Source: Stentor roeselii (lineage: Eukaryota; Ciliophora; Heterotrichea; Heterotrichida; Stentoridae). Taken from it: a stretch of DNA of 64,000 nt. Location of the stretch: NCBI GenBank assembly GCA_006503475.1, contig RSEH01000075.1, positions 106,633-170,632 of the forward strand. The letters run 5' to 3'. Positions within the stretch are counted from its first letter, which is position 1. Every line of letters begins with the position of its first letter. A model generated the notes under the pieces. It was not told where the DNA came from. It saw only the letters and a program-made list of their open reading frames with translations, and made no database searches. Both the position numbers and the translations under genes were made by a program. Below are positions 43,741 through 53,997 of this stretch, one piece after another.

Positions 43741-45909
43741 TCAATTCTTATGAAAAATCAAGAAATAAGAAGCCAATTTTCCAAACTCATGTGTTTTGCG
43801 ATTTAAATGTGGGAAAAACTCAATTAAATTCTGCATAATATCAGTAAAAAAGTGTGTCATTCCAATAACCTGTTTCTCAAAAACCATAATTTTCTCAAGT
43901 AAATCAAAAATCTTCTGGGCAGGCCATTTTTCCGGTTTATCCTTAACCAAATAAAAAATCTTCAACAAGTGCCAATGAAAGTCATCAAGAATTTCTATCT
44001 TCGCATGAATCTTCGGAAGTATCTGATCCTCAAGCCTTCCAAGTCTTTTAAAATTATCAGGATGAGTTAAACCAAGTAGCAAAGAACTCATCCTAACAAT
44101 TCCAAACCTTCCATAATAAATTGACTGAGTCGCTTTATCACCAGGAAGTGCATTACTAAAAGAAACCTTCCTATGAGCAAGTTTTCCAATCCCTTCTGAA
44201 GACTTATAATACCCTTTAAACTTCTGCAGTTCTTTTTTCACTTCAACAAGTAAAACCTTCCTCGAATCAAACAAAAAACTTTTTTGTTTCAAGGCCTGGT
44301 CTTGTTTAAGAACTTTTAAAAATTTTCGAGGTGCGATGATTTTTTCCACTTCAAATTCAGGAAAATTTTTAACTTCATGAATTTTGTACTGTTTTTTAGA
44401 GATCAATGAAATAATATGCATGAATCTCTTCAAATTGTTATCATCTGTGCGGTCTTCCCTTAGAAACTCTCCAAAAGTACTACATTGGATAAAAGAGTTC
44501 CAAAAAGTTTCCATTGTGCATTCAGAGCAGGTGTTAATCGCTGCCAGAAATTCCTGTGAAACGAATTCCATCTTCTGTGTAAGTGAATCATATCGAAAGA
44601 TCTGTTTAAAGTGTTGAAAATTCGAAGTGAAAAAAGAAAGAAAAACATGTCGGACCAGGTCAACGAAGACTTTTTCTTTTGCATGACTTTGAAGAACTTG
44701 CATACTTTTCAAAGTTTTCAAGAAGTCCTCATCGTCGATGTCACTTTCCAGGGTGTTCATTCTGTAGCTTCTGAATCTTTCATAGTCGACGTAATAATAA
44801 GCCTTTAGAAGTTGAAGACGCTTGCTGAGAAGACTTTTTGAACATGAACAGAGAAGAGAAGAGTGACTTGAATGAAGGATGTTTGAGTCTATGTCGATGA
44901 TGCAGGCTTTGCTGTCTTGGGCCTGGGCTTCTTCGATGGAGATCTGGGTGCTGTTGAAGCCGATTAAGACGGGAACTGGCACTGCAAGATAGTCTTTTAG
45001 TCCTGGGCCGAGAACTGGAATTATGTAAAAAGGCCACTTGAAGGGAAAGATCAGCTGCTTGAAGGCCTCGATCACCAGGTAGAGGATGTACTCGTCACAA
45101 CTTGTGAAAAATACTGTCTTGCAAAGCAAAATACTTTCCCATACTTCTAAAATGTTACGGATGTCTAGAAGGTCTAGAAGAACTGCTACTGCCTTTTCAC
45201 TGTGACCGATACCTGACTTGTTGCAACTTGGGAAACTGGTCACTTTTCCACCTATCTTTACTTTGTAGGATAAACCGTCGGGTGGACAGATCACGTCATT
45301 CAACAACATACAAACAGTCCTCATAAACTCCATAGAAAGCACAAGCTGACAATTAAAAATCTTATCAGAAAGTGCAATTTCAATCAAAAACGAGTAAAAA
45401 CTCTCTAAAATCTCTCTAAAAACATCAACAAAATCCGAGCAAGTCGCCACACAAAGTGCAACAGGAACATAGCAGCAGTATTCTTCACATTCCTCAGAAT
45501 CATTTTTCTGAAACATCTGAAAACACTTCAAAGAACTTGGTCTATCTTTCGACTCCTGAACAATAGAAGGACTGATTTTTTCATAAGTAATCAAACAATG
45601 CAAATGTGTAAAATTTTTAAATTCATTCGTGATTGTCGTCGAGATAAATCTTGGAGCTTTTGGACAATTCTCTAAAACTATTTGTCCATGAGTGAAGATC
45701 ATCTAAATTAAAAGTACTTCTGCATGAGCTGATTGAAGATGGTCTGAATTCGGCGGAAGGCTGCAGATTAATTCACCTGCTGATGACGTCGAATTCGTCA
45801 GGAAAAGTGCTGATTTTCTGTTACTGCGAAGAGTGCTCAAGGAAAGGCCGAAAATACTGATTGACTTTATTAGCTCTGTTGAAATTGGAGAGGTTTTCGG
45901 AGTTTCCAT
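43741..45909 (-). CDS. DENN-domain protein, two exons
   Basis: 717 residues. Exon 1 45718-45909 (METPKTSPIS...); a 15-nt intron (GTACTTTTAATTTAG) at 45703-45717; exon 2 43741-45702. The join gives SAHAEMIFTHGQIVLENCPK in frame and restores the u-DENN part. The cDENN core is clear: VWESILLCKTVFFTS...YLVIEAFKQLIFPFKWPFYI then IPVLGPGLKDYLAVPVPVLIGFN, followed by dDENN-like helices. DENN proteins are exchange factors for Rab GTPases in membrane traffic. Which Rab is unknown. Exon 2 alone would start MIFTHGQ and lose the first part of the domain. Confidence 0.85.
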
Positions 45910-45941
45910 TTATTCAGATGATTGGTTAGAAGGACTTAAGT

Positions 45942-47252
45942 CTAACAATTGCTGATGTTTTGAACCTTTTCCATTAGTTTCTGAAGGTCTCCAGGGGTCT
46001 GTGCTTTGGAAATCATGAATTTTAGGGCTTGAGATTTTTCTTTTTCTATTGTGAATTTCATGGCCTTTTGCCTGATGGTTTTGTTTTCGCTTTCCAGTTT
46101 ATCGAAAAGCTCTTTTTTTTTCCTTTCAATTTGGAAATGTTTTTCCAGGATTTTTTCCTTTCTATCGATTTCTAGTTTTTTCATCTTTTGCATGTTTTGA
46201 ATGACTCCAGCTTCCATCGCTTTAGTTTTTTCACTTTTTTTTTCATTTAAGTCTTTTTTTTTCTTTTTAAGTCCTTCGATGATTTCTTCACATCTTTCTT
46301 CATTTTCTTCTAAACTTTTACCTTGCATGATGTTTTTTTCGTTTTCAAGTTTAAAGATTTTTTTGACTTTTTCATGAATTTCTTGAAATTTTGCTTCTTT
46401 TTCATTTACTTTTTCGTTGAACTCTTCACGTATTTTTTTCCTTCTGGTGAAAGCCTGGTCGTATTTTGTGGTGATGGTCATTAACTTCTGGTCATAGTAA
46501 AGCGAGTTATTAAAAGAATTCCTTCTTTTTCTATGATTTTTCGCAGTTTCTGCCTTATCCTGTAGATTTTTGTGATATTTTTCTGCAGATTTATTGATTT
46601 TTTCATGAAACTGCTGTAATTTGTAATCGATTTCTTTTTCTTCTAAGGTAAGAGAAAAGACTTTATTTCTTCTCTGCCTCGGCGAGGTCTGAATGACTCT
46701 AGGAGTGACTGGAAGTTTATTAAGTCTTTCAATAGTGAGTTCTTCCTGCATTTTCCTTGCAAGGTCAATAGTTTTCAGATTTTCCTTATGTTTTAAGATA
46801 ACCTCTTCTTTTTTCTTCCTGCTGCTTTCTTTTTCTTCAGTTTTTTTTTCAAGATTTCTCGTTTTTGCCAGTTGTTGATTCATTTTTTCTTCTTGAATTC
46901 TGCTCGTTTTTTCACTTTCTAGAAACTGGGCGATTCTTTGGTTGTAGATTTTTTTGATTTTGTCAATTGTTAAATGCTTTGTTGGAGATTTTTTCAGTTT
47001 TTTTAGTTCTTCTTCTTCTGCCTGTTGACGTAGATACTCTTCGATTCGCCTTTTCGCGTTTTCTGACTTGAATAGATGATGGTTGTATCTGATTTCTTGG
47101 ATTTCTGCTGAAATGTCTTCACCTGCGAAGAATTCCAGTGGTCTGGATGGAGGTTACTTGACTTTCAGCTCGTCTTCTTTTATGTTTAGAGCTGACATCG
47201 CGTTTCGGATGGGCTCATCTGTTATGTCGACGTAAAATTGGTGAAAATCCAT
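45942..47252 (-). CDS. Long coiled-coil protein, two exons
   Basis: 431 residues. Exon 1 47158-47252 (MDFHQFYVDITDEPIRNAMS), a 15-nt intron (GTAACCTCCATCCAG) at 47143-47157, exon 2 45942-47142. The join gives ELKVKPLEFFAGEDISAEIQ. From ~75 to the end it is almost one continuous Lys/Glu-rich helix with heptad pattern. No named family recognised; axonemal or cortical cytoskeletal proteins of ciliates often look like this, but that is inference. It ends 32 bp from the start of the DENN gene on the same strand. Confidence 0.75.
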
Positions 47253-47892
47253 TAATCGGAGATAGTTGATAAGGAAATTGTTTGGAATAAGTTTTAGGAG
47301 TTTGAAATGGTTTTTTGAGAATGGAGTTTTAGTGGTTTTCTTGGAGAAGGGATTTAATGGATTTTTATTGTGGGATAGGAATTTAGGGTTTAATGATGGT
47401 GTTTTAAAGAAAATTTATGGATTTATCTGGAGTATTTTGGTAGATTTGAAATAGCTGCAATTGAAAGGTGTGAAAATTTGAAAGATTTGACTTATACCGT
47501 GTGGAGAGTTAATTTTATTTTAGTATTAGCGAAAGGATTGATTTAAACTTTAGATTATCTTATATGGTATAGTCATCTTCAATCAAAAGGTTGAGAAATT
47601 TGAAACTTATCTTAACTTATTGAAAATACAGATTATCTCTAATATTGGTTTATAAAATTGAGTGATGAAATAGATGAAGTTTTGATTGAAATAAATATTT
47701 CAGCTTAAAAGATTCGATGAAATCTGTTATTCTCGTTTTTAATCAAAACAGTTCATTGGTTAAATAATTAAATGGAAATCATATGCAAAATTCTTAGATT
47801 AATTTTATAAGAATTATTCAAGATGCAGTTATCCAGATTGACATGAAGATTATCGGGGAATCATATAAAACTTAAACTAATTGAAACATTAA
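47253..47892. other. Gene-free gap with C-poor plus strand
   Basis: Upstream of the coiled-coil gene (minus strand). The first ~200 bases are C-poor on plus, so G-poor on the sense strand of that gene. A 62-codon open frame on plus at 47266-47454 looks like a product of this bias, not a gene. Confidence 0.5.
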
Positions 47893-48957
47893 TCAGTTAA
47901 AATTCAAGAAGTAAGTTCTCTTAAGTTCTGTAAACTCAGAAGATGAAAGATATAAATTCGAAATCCTGGTCAACAAATCTTTTATAGTTTCTTCAATTAT
48001 TTCTAGGTTTAATAAAGTAATACTACTATTAAGACTTGTGAATTCATCATTCAATAGAAAATCATTCATGATTTTCGCACTAACATCTTTATTTCTCGAG
48101 ACTTGGTTGACTTTTATTCTAAAAAACATATCAAACGCTGATTTTTCCATAGAATTTCCAAACCTTTCCACATAATCTTTAAAATTTTCATAAATTTCTT
48201 TGATTTCAAACAAGTTCTCAAATTCAACAATAAACGGAAGTTGAGGCCTAATGATCTGATTATGTTTATCAAGAGAAAGATAAGAAACAAGTAGTAAAAG
48301 TGTATTTCTCAATGGAATAATAAACAAACTTTTCGTGAAGCCACCAGGAGAAATCCCAGAAGCCCAGATTAAACTATAAAAAATATACTCAAGGCTGATA
48401 CTTGGATGTCTTGCTTTAGTGAAGACGTGATACGAAGAAAAGAGCAGAATAAGACTTTCCAAGGCGTAAGTAATTCTGATGATGTACATGTCCATTATAA
48501 AATCACCTAGAAAAACATCGAGAGTAAAGAAAACAGATGTCATGAGAAGTCCGTAAATAAAGCATAGTAGGAAATTTGATTTCCATTTGAAAAGGAAAAT
48601 TTTTTTTAAAATCTTTCCTTCTAATCGAGCATTGTAAAGGGAAGAGATTCTAGCTACTCTTAAACCCATTGAAAATGCATATATGCGAGTGAAGAAGGTA
48701 GATATGATGAAAGATACTGCCCAAGAGTTGTCTTCGGCTTTGTTTATCATTGTCAACATCGCAAATAACAAGTTGATTAAAGTTTCGATGAAATTTGAGA
48801 TGTTGGCCAAAATCATTAAAGAGTTTGACCTCTCGAATAATGACTCATGGCATGATAATTTCTTTGTTTTTCTTAAACTGGAAAAGGAATGCAAAGAAAA
48901 TGCAGTTATTCCAGAGAAAACTAGAATATAGTTGACTAAAATGTATTTCCATAGCAT
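47893..48957 (-). CDS. Multi-pass membrane protein with C-terminal RGS-like domain
   Basis: 354 residues. About seven hydrophobic segments between ~5 and ~235, then a soluble helical region ~240-350 (FENLFEIKEIYENFKDYVER...DMFFRIKVNQ...IMNDFLLNDE). The order of helices, with an aromatic/acidic start and an N-D-F-L-L stretch, fits an RGS fold, which speeds GTP hydrolysis by G-alpha subunits. 7TM-RGS fusions are known in plants and protists. The RGS call is tentative, from pattern only. It marks the right end of the dense gene region. Confidence 0.5.
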   Translation of the reverse strand: MLWKYILVNYILVFSGITAFSLHSFSSLRKTKKLSCHESLFERSNSLMILANISNFIETLINLLFAMLTMINKAEDNSWAVSFIISTFFTRIYAFSMGLRVARISSLYNARLEGKILKKIFLFKWKSNFLLCFIYGLLMTSVFFTLDVFLGDFIMDMYIIRITYALESLILLFSSYHVFTKARHPSISLEYIFYSLIWASGISPGGFTKSLFIIPLRNTLLLLVSYLSLDKHNQIIRPQLPFIVEFENLFEIKEIYENFKDYVERFGNSMEKSAFDMFFRIKVNQVSRNKDVSAKIMNDFLLNDEFTSLNSSITLLNLEIIEETIKDLLTRISNLYLSSSEFTELKRTYFLNFN

Positions 48958-50491
48958 ATTTTATTATAAACTTTTGATTAGGATATTTGTTTTAATAATT
49001 TAATAATCTACTTTTAGAATTCACGAAAGAAACCTGATGCTAATTTTACTTTTCATTTATTAAAGTCTATTTTTGAGTAATTAATAAAATCACTACACAA
49101 CAAAATTTATAGATTTATTGATTTTAAATTATAGCTTCAAATGGTATATTTACTCAAACATTAAATAGTAAAATCAATATTATTTAGTTTTTCTAGAGAT
49201 AATTACTAGATTATATTCTTTTAAGTTGATAATATCTGATGAGATATGATATGAAAAATGATTTATTAGAATTAATATTTCTCAATAGCTGATAGAATAA
49301 ATTATAAATTCCCTCAAAAACGAGAAAATTATTAAAAAATAGGTTTTTACTCAGTTTTTCTTCTTGAAACGATTTCAGGGAACGACTTAATTAGTTTTTA
49401 TCAAAATTCCAAAATGTTACTGGTTGCGATTTCACTAGGTCTTTTTTTCATATTACGATTTTGTAATCAAGATTTATTGATAAAGCTGGAGAAAATTTTA
49501 GGTTAATGTGATTAGAACTATTTAATCAAGTTAAGTTTGTTGAATTCAAGTTTATAGGCATAGGGTTAAAACTCAAATAAAACTATATTAATCAGTCCTT
49601 TATTTAATTTAGTTTTGCTTCGTGCCTGAAATTTCACAAATTTGCTATAATATAAAAATAATTAAATTTTTTGACTTTATAGATTTTTTATTTCACCTAC
49701 TCTTCAAGTTTGATAAGTAATTCCTTTAAAAAAATATTTCTGGCCAGAATAAACAGCATAAGTCAATCGATTTATGTATAAATACTTCTACAGTTTTGAT
49801 GGTTACTAGATGAGAAAAGGTTCATCGAATATAAATTAATGTGCTATAATATTTTATATTAAAAATCTTAATCATTAATTTTTTATTTATAAAAAGATTT
49901 ATAAACTGGTAGTTTTTGAAAATAAGGCTATTTAGAAAAAAATCCAACAAATTTTGTTAAGTAATGATATCCCATATTGTGCGAAATCAATTCTTACTAG
50001 TAAATTCATGAACTCAACATACTGTATTAAGTTCTTAAGTTTCCCGATTTTAAAGGTAGTGAAGGCTTGAAAAAGTGGTAATTGTGTATATTGGCAGATC
50101 CCCAAATTTTCCCTCAACTCATTATTAATCCTAATAGCCGCACATACTAAAACTTATATTCTTTATTCAGCTAAATATAAGTCTAAATATATCAATCATT
50201 CACATCATATCTGCATTTACATCATTTGTGTTGAGAAATTTCATAGAAACTATTGTAATCCTATCTTGAACCTATAACATTATTCCTAGCATTAATCATC
50301 TTGAAAATAATTTTAACTTGATTAAATAAGAAGAGAATGATCGAATAGGTTCCTCTTCGAAGATTCATTTCCTGAAAATAGTTGAAGCGACTATAAGATT
50401 GATTACTAGAAAAAATATATAAAGACTACGATGAATCAAGAAGGAAAATGATTTCATCATAATACTATTAATAAATCTACTTAATTACTAA
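48958..50491. other. Long AT-rich gene-free stretch
   Basis: About 1.5 kb. No credible reading frame, RNA gene or relic recognised on either strand. First of the long gaps that characterise the right quarter of the window. Confidence 0.5.
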
Positions 50492-51526
50492 CTAATATCC
50501 CCATGCTTGAAAGATGCACTCAGGGTAACGATTTTTCATTCTTCTTGCAAACTTTCCTTTATAGAACCAGTCTCCCTCATCTCCTTGAAGAGGTTCAGCA
50601 ATTTTCAAGTTCAAGTCCCAAACATCCACTATTTAAATGAAACATGCTTTGATATCTCTTACCTAAATTTATTTTACCTCCTTCGTTCTAAGTTACGATC
50701 TTAAATGAAGTTCACAATCTTCTATTTAGGTTACCATCTTCCTTGTAAGTTACCATCTTGATTGTAGTTTACCATCTTTGTTTGAGTTACTGCCTTTGAT
50801 GCAGATTACTCCCTCGATTAATGTTACAATCTTTTAGAAATTACAATAAAAACAATATTTTCCATCATTGGAAAATAGTAGTTCTCGATAGTTATTCCGA
50901 ATAGCTTCTTCATTACAACCATAAGTGTCATAAATTTCTCCGAAATTTTCCAAGAAAAATTTTATCTTTTCTTCCTTACCCAAGGATTGAAGTTCTAAAT
51001 AAGCATAACCTTTTACTCTTTCTAAGTCTTGCAAGGTTCGTTGAAGGCTGCCAATGTCTGTGAGGATCTTCTCTTTTTCATCAAGTTTTTGTTTTAAATC
51101 ACTTAATTCAGCATTCAAATTGATTTTTATGTCTTTTGATATCTGTCCTACCTCTTCTACTAAAAAAGTGATTCTTTCCTTTGAAAATTGAAACAATGCT
51201 AGCTCTATATCAAGTTCAAACTCAGAGATGTTCTTCATATTTTTCGCTGTTTCTTTCAAGGTTTTTATTGCGTCACTTGAGGCCTTTTTTAAAGCTGTGA
51301 TTACTTTTTCAGTATCTTTTACCATTTCGATAATGTAATTTTCGATTGTTGATTTTAGTGTAGTTGGAGATACTACAGTGAATTTCTCTTTATTTATGCA
51401 GGTAAGTTTGTGATCTGTTTCATTTTCGTGAGTTTTACTGTGAATATCGCACCAATATGTAATTCTGCAGCAATCTCTACAAGAATTTTTTATTTCCATG
51501 GAACAACCGTCGTATGTGCAGGACAT
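50492..51526 (-). CDS. B-box/coiled-coil/WD-like protein with microexon array, paralogue A
   Basis: 282 residues after removal of twelve introns. Exon 1 is 50845-51526 (start MSCTYDGC, chosen because paralogue B has MSCYIEGC at the same place); ten 3-nt exons lie between 50644 and 50830; last exon 50492-50628. N-terminus: B-box-like zinc site (C-x4-C...C-x2-C-x5-C-x2-H-x3-H-x5-H, ~2-40); coiled coil ~55-180; then a single WD-like blade SNDGKYCFYYW...LDVWDL whose middle is encoded by the microexons (YWSNDDDYRAL); tail ARRMKNRYPECIFQAWGY. If no intron were removed the protein would stop at CNF. The total spliced length is divisible by 3 and the join is in frame. Function unknown; B-box plus coiled coil suggests a scaffold. 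Only one blade is seen, far short of a WD propeller. Confidence 0.7.
50629..50844 (-). repeat. Array of 12 tiny introns separated by single-codon exons (gene A)
   Basis: Minus-strand order. Introns: 50831-50844 (14 nt), 50813-50827 (15), 50794-50809 (16), 50776-50790 (15), 50757-50772 (16), 50738-50753 (16), 50719-50734 (16), 50700-50715 (16), 50681-50696 (16), 50663-50677 (15), 50647-50662 (16), 50629-50643 (15). Triplets between them: ATT GGA GCA ATG ATG ATG ATT ATC GAG, none between introns 10 and 11, then CAT. Every element begins GT, ends AG and has A at position 10. All splits fall after the first base of a codon. On the plus strand it looks like an 18-19 nt imperfect tandem repeat starting TTAC. 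Confidence 0.75.
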
Positions 51527-53997
51527 ATTTATAGCTATGATAAAATTTGAAATCAATACTCATAGAATTTAAGATTTATAGTCCTATCGCATAAATAATG
51601 ATTTTTTATGTGATAAATTTGAATTAATCTATTTAATTATTATATTTTAGTGATTAACTCAATACTTTCAATATCTTAAGTCTTAAGGATTTCTGATTTG
51701 AATTTAAAAAAAGATTTCTGAATCCCTTGAGCATCATTTTGGGGACTTAACTTTAGAATTGATTATGTATTGAGCTGAGTAGACGAATATGACATATTTA
51801 GATTTCTATATGTGCTAAAGCCAGAAAGGAATAAGGAGTCTTGATTATACTTAAAACAAAGGCAGAGGTGAATCAGGGCTAATAGACTGATTTAGAACCT
51901 TCTAAATCATGAAGATCTTGTAAGCTGACAATACAAAAAGGTATTCATAAATGAATTCATGATCCAATAATATTGAAACTTTCTAGATCACCGAATAAAT
52001 CTCAGGGTGATACAAAAATTCAATCCTATATGGCTTAGGTTTTCAAGCAAAACAAAAAAACTCTTTGCTATTATCAGCCTAAGTCATTAAATATGTGAAT
52101 CCTCAGCTGAAAAATGCAAATTTCCCAGAACTGATACTCGAATATGAACGGCCTCTCAGTGATTAGAATATTGTAGACTCCAATGAAAGGAATGAAAATT
52201 CACTTGTCTTAGCCAAAATTTAAATGTAACATTTTGTGTGCTTATATCCAACCAGCTAGTTGATATCATTCAAGATTAAGCATTTAAAGAAATCTTATTG
52301 AAAGAAATACTTTATTAACTTCTCTTCGAATGTTCTCAATGTTTAAATTCATAAAAGCCAATAAATTAACTCCTTAGAAAAGAATTAGTCAAGAAAGATA
52401 AAACAATCTTTTGTTGAAATTATATACGCTAAATAAATTTGATTACGAAAGTTGCACTCACAGCATCAGTCGAGAACGAAACTAGAACCGATTTACCTCA
52501 CCCAGTGAAATTATTATGCAATGCTTCTACTCTGAGGTCTTAAAAAAATCAACTAGAAGTTGATTCTACAAGCTTATGCATATTTTTTTATCATAATTCC
52601 TAAAATATAATTATTCTAAATAATCCTTAGATTCTTTTTTGAAGAATCATTCAAAACTTGAGAAAAAAGAAACCATCTTATTAATTATGAAGAAATTGAT
52701 TCTCTGATATTTTGTTTAAATTAATTAATTTTGCAAATCAATAATTCTTGCTAATAGTTATAAGAAGATATGAATTCTTTTTGTTGTCCTGATCTATTGA
52801 GAACGAAGAAATTATTAGTAAATTATTTGAAATAATTTTCACTGAAGAAAGGTAATTTAGAGTTCTGATTTCAGTTTCAAAATCAAAAAATTACTTTGAA
52901 TTTATGAATTACGGATTTTACTTATTCTAGAATTACTGATTCTGGTTTTTAAGGTTAATCTGAGCAGTGTTCATTTTTACCTGCTCTCTTGAAAATTATT
53001 CCTGATTTTTAAACAGGGTCTTAAGAAATGAAATGTGATTAATCAGGAATCCAATTATTACTACACAAAGTTACTTGTATTCTGTTGGAACTTCTATTGA
53101 TCCAGCAAAACAGAGTATTGAATATCGAAATTTGAATAATCTAATTTTTATTTATGATAATGCCTGTGAAGTAATTTGGTCTTGTAAAGAACCATCTGAA
53201 ATTTTAAAAATTTCGCTAATGATCACTTTAGGAACTAATTATGTCACATATAATATTTTTTTTGAGGCTTTTAAAGACTATCAATTTATAAGTAATATGA
53301 AAAGATCGATTATCAATAAATTTGAAAACATAATTTTCAAAATATTATCTTAATTAATTCGTTATTTATAATTATAAAACTTTCAAGATTAAGTTAATTT
53401 TGTGTTTCTGATTACCCTTTCTAGCAATATTAATATGCCTTATTTAATTTAGATTTAAAAGCCTTCTATTAGGTTTAAAAACAGAGTTCCTTATAAAAGA
53501 GATCTGCTGGTATTTCAGCTAGTTAAATCTCGATATACCTTTTCTTTTATCATCACATGACCCAAGCATTTGATCAAGGTATAAGAATGTAAATGAAGAT
53601 TATCGATTTACTTTGTCATAGTTTTTAGCTGCAAAACTATAACTTTTCTTACCATCTAAGAACTGATCTAATATATATGTTTCTATTCCTTAATTTGCCT
53701 CAAGCATAAGAATAATATTCAACTCACTGATCCAGCAATCTATGAATCAACATAGTGTTAAGAATAGATAAATGTTAATCTCTGTTCTGAATGAAGTATG
53801 ATGCATGCTTAAGTAAATATTTCTTAAAAAATTTCTTTCATTTCATCTGGCCAAGTAAATATTTTAATTTTACTCCAATAGTTTCACAAGCTACGAAATT
53901 CTTAATTAATTCATCTCTTTATGCATGCTTCAAATAATATTAAAATTTATCATCATCATAAGACTTCATTAATAATAATAATCTAGATATTTACTAA
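51527..53997. other. Long AT-rich stretch, one weak open frame
   Basis: About 2.5 kb between the two B-box paralogues. Apart from the doubtful frame at 53075-53353 nothing coding is seen. I looked for a third B-box/WD copy or a further intron array here and did not find one that keeps the pattern. Confidence 0.45.
53075..53353 (+). pseudogene. Doubtful open frame, possible gene fragment
   Basis: Ninety-odd codons open without an ATG at the start; the frame runs back to a TGA at 53036-53038. Contains NACEVIWSCKEPSEILKISL and ends FKILS. Composition is protein-like but no family is recognised, and no upstream exon joined by a GT...A10...AG intron was found. It may be a fragment of a decayed gene, like others in this region, or chance. 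Confidence 0.2.

Noticed and set aside
47266-47454. Open frame on plus, 62 codons
   Set aside because: Falls in the C-poor leader region of a minus-strand gene; composition bias alone explains the lack of stops.
50629-50844. CRISPR array or simple minisatellite
   Set aside because: Periodicity of 18-19 nt with no constant repeat and no spacers, in a eukaryotic genome. A plain minisatellite does not explain GT/A10/AG on every unit, the constant 3-nt remainder, or the in-frame join to a conserved last exon in two genes.
52890-53000. Possible third, decayed intron array on the minus strand
   Set aside because: Several GTAA...AG strings occur, but lengths vary (16-28), A at position 10 is not kept and no flanking B-box or tail exon is present.
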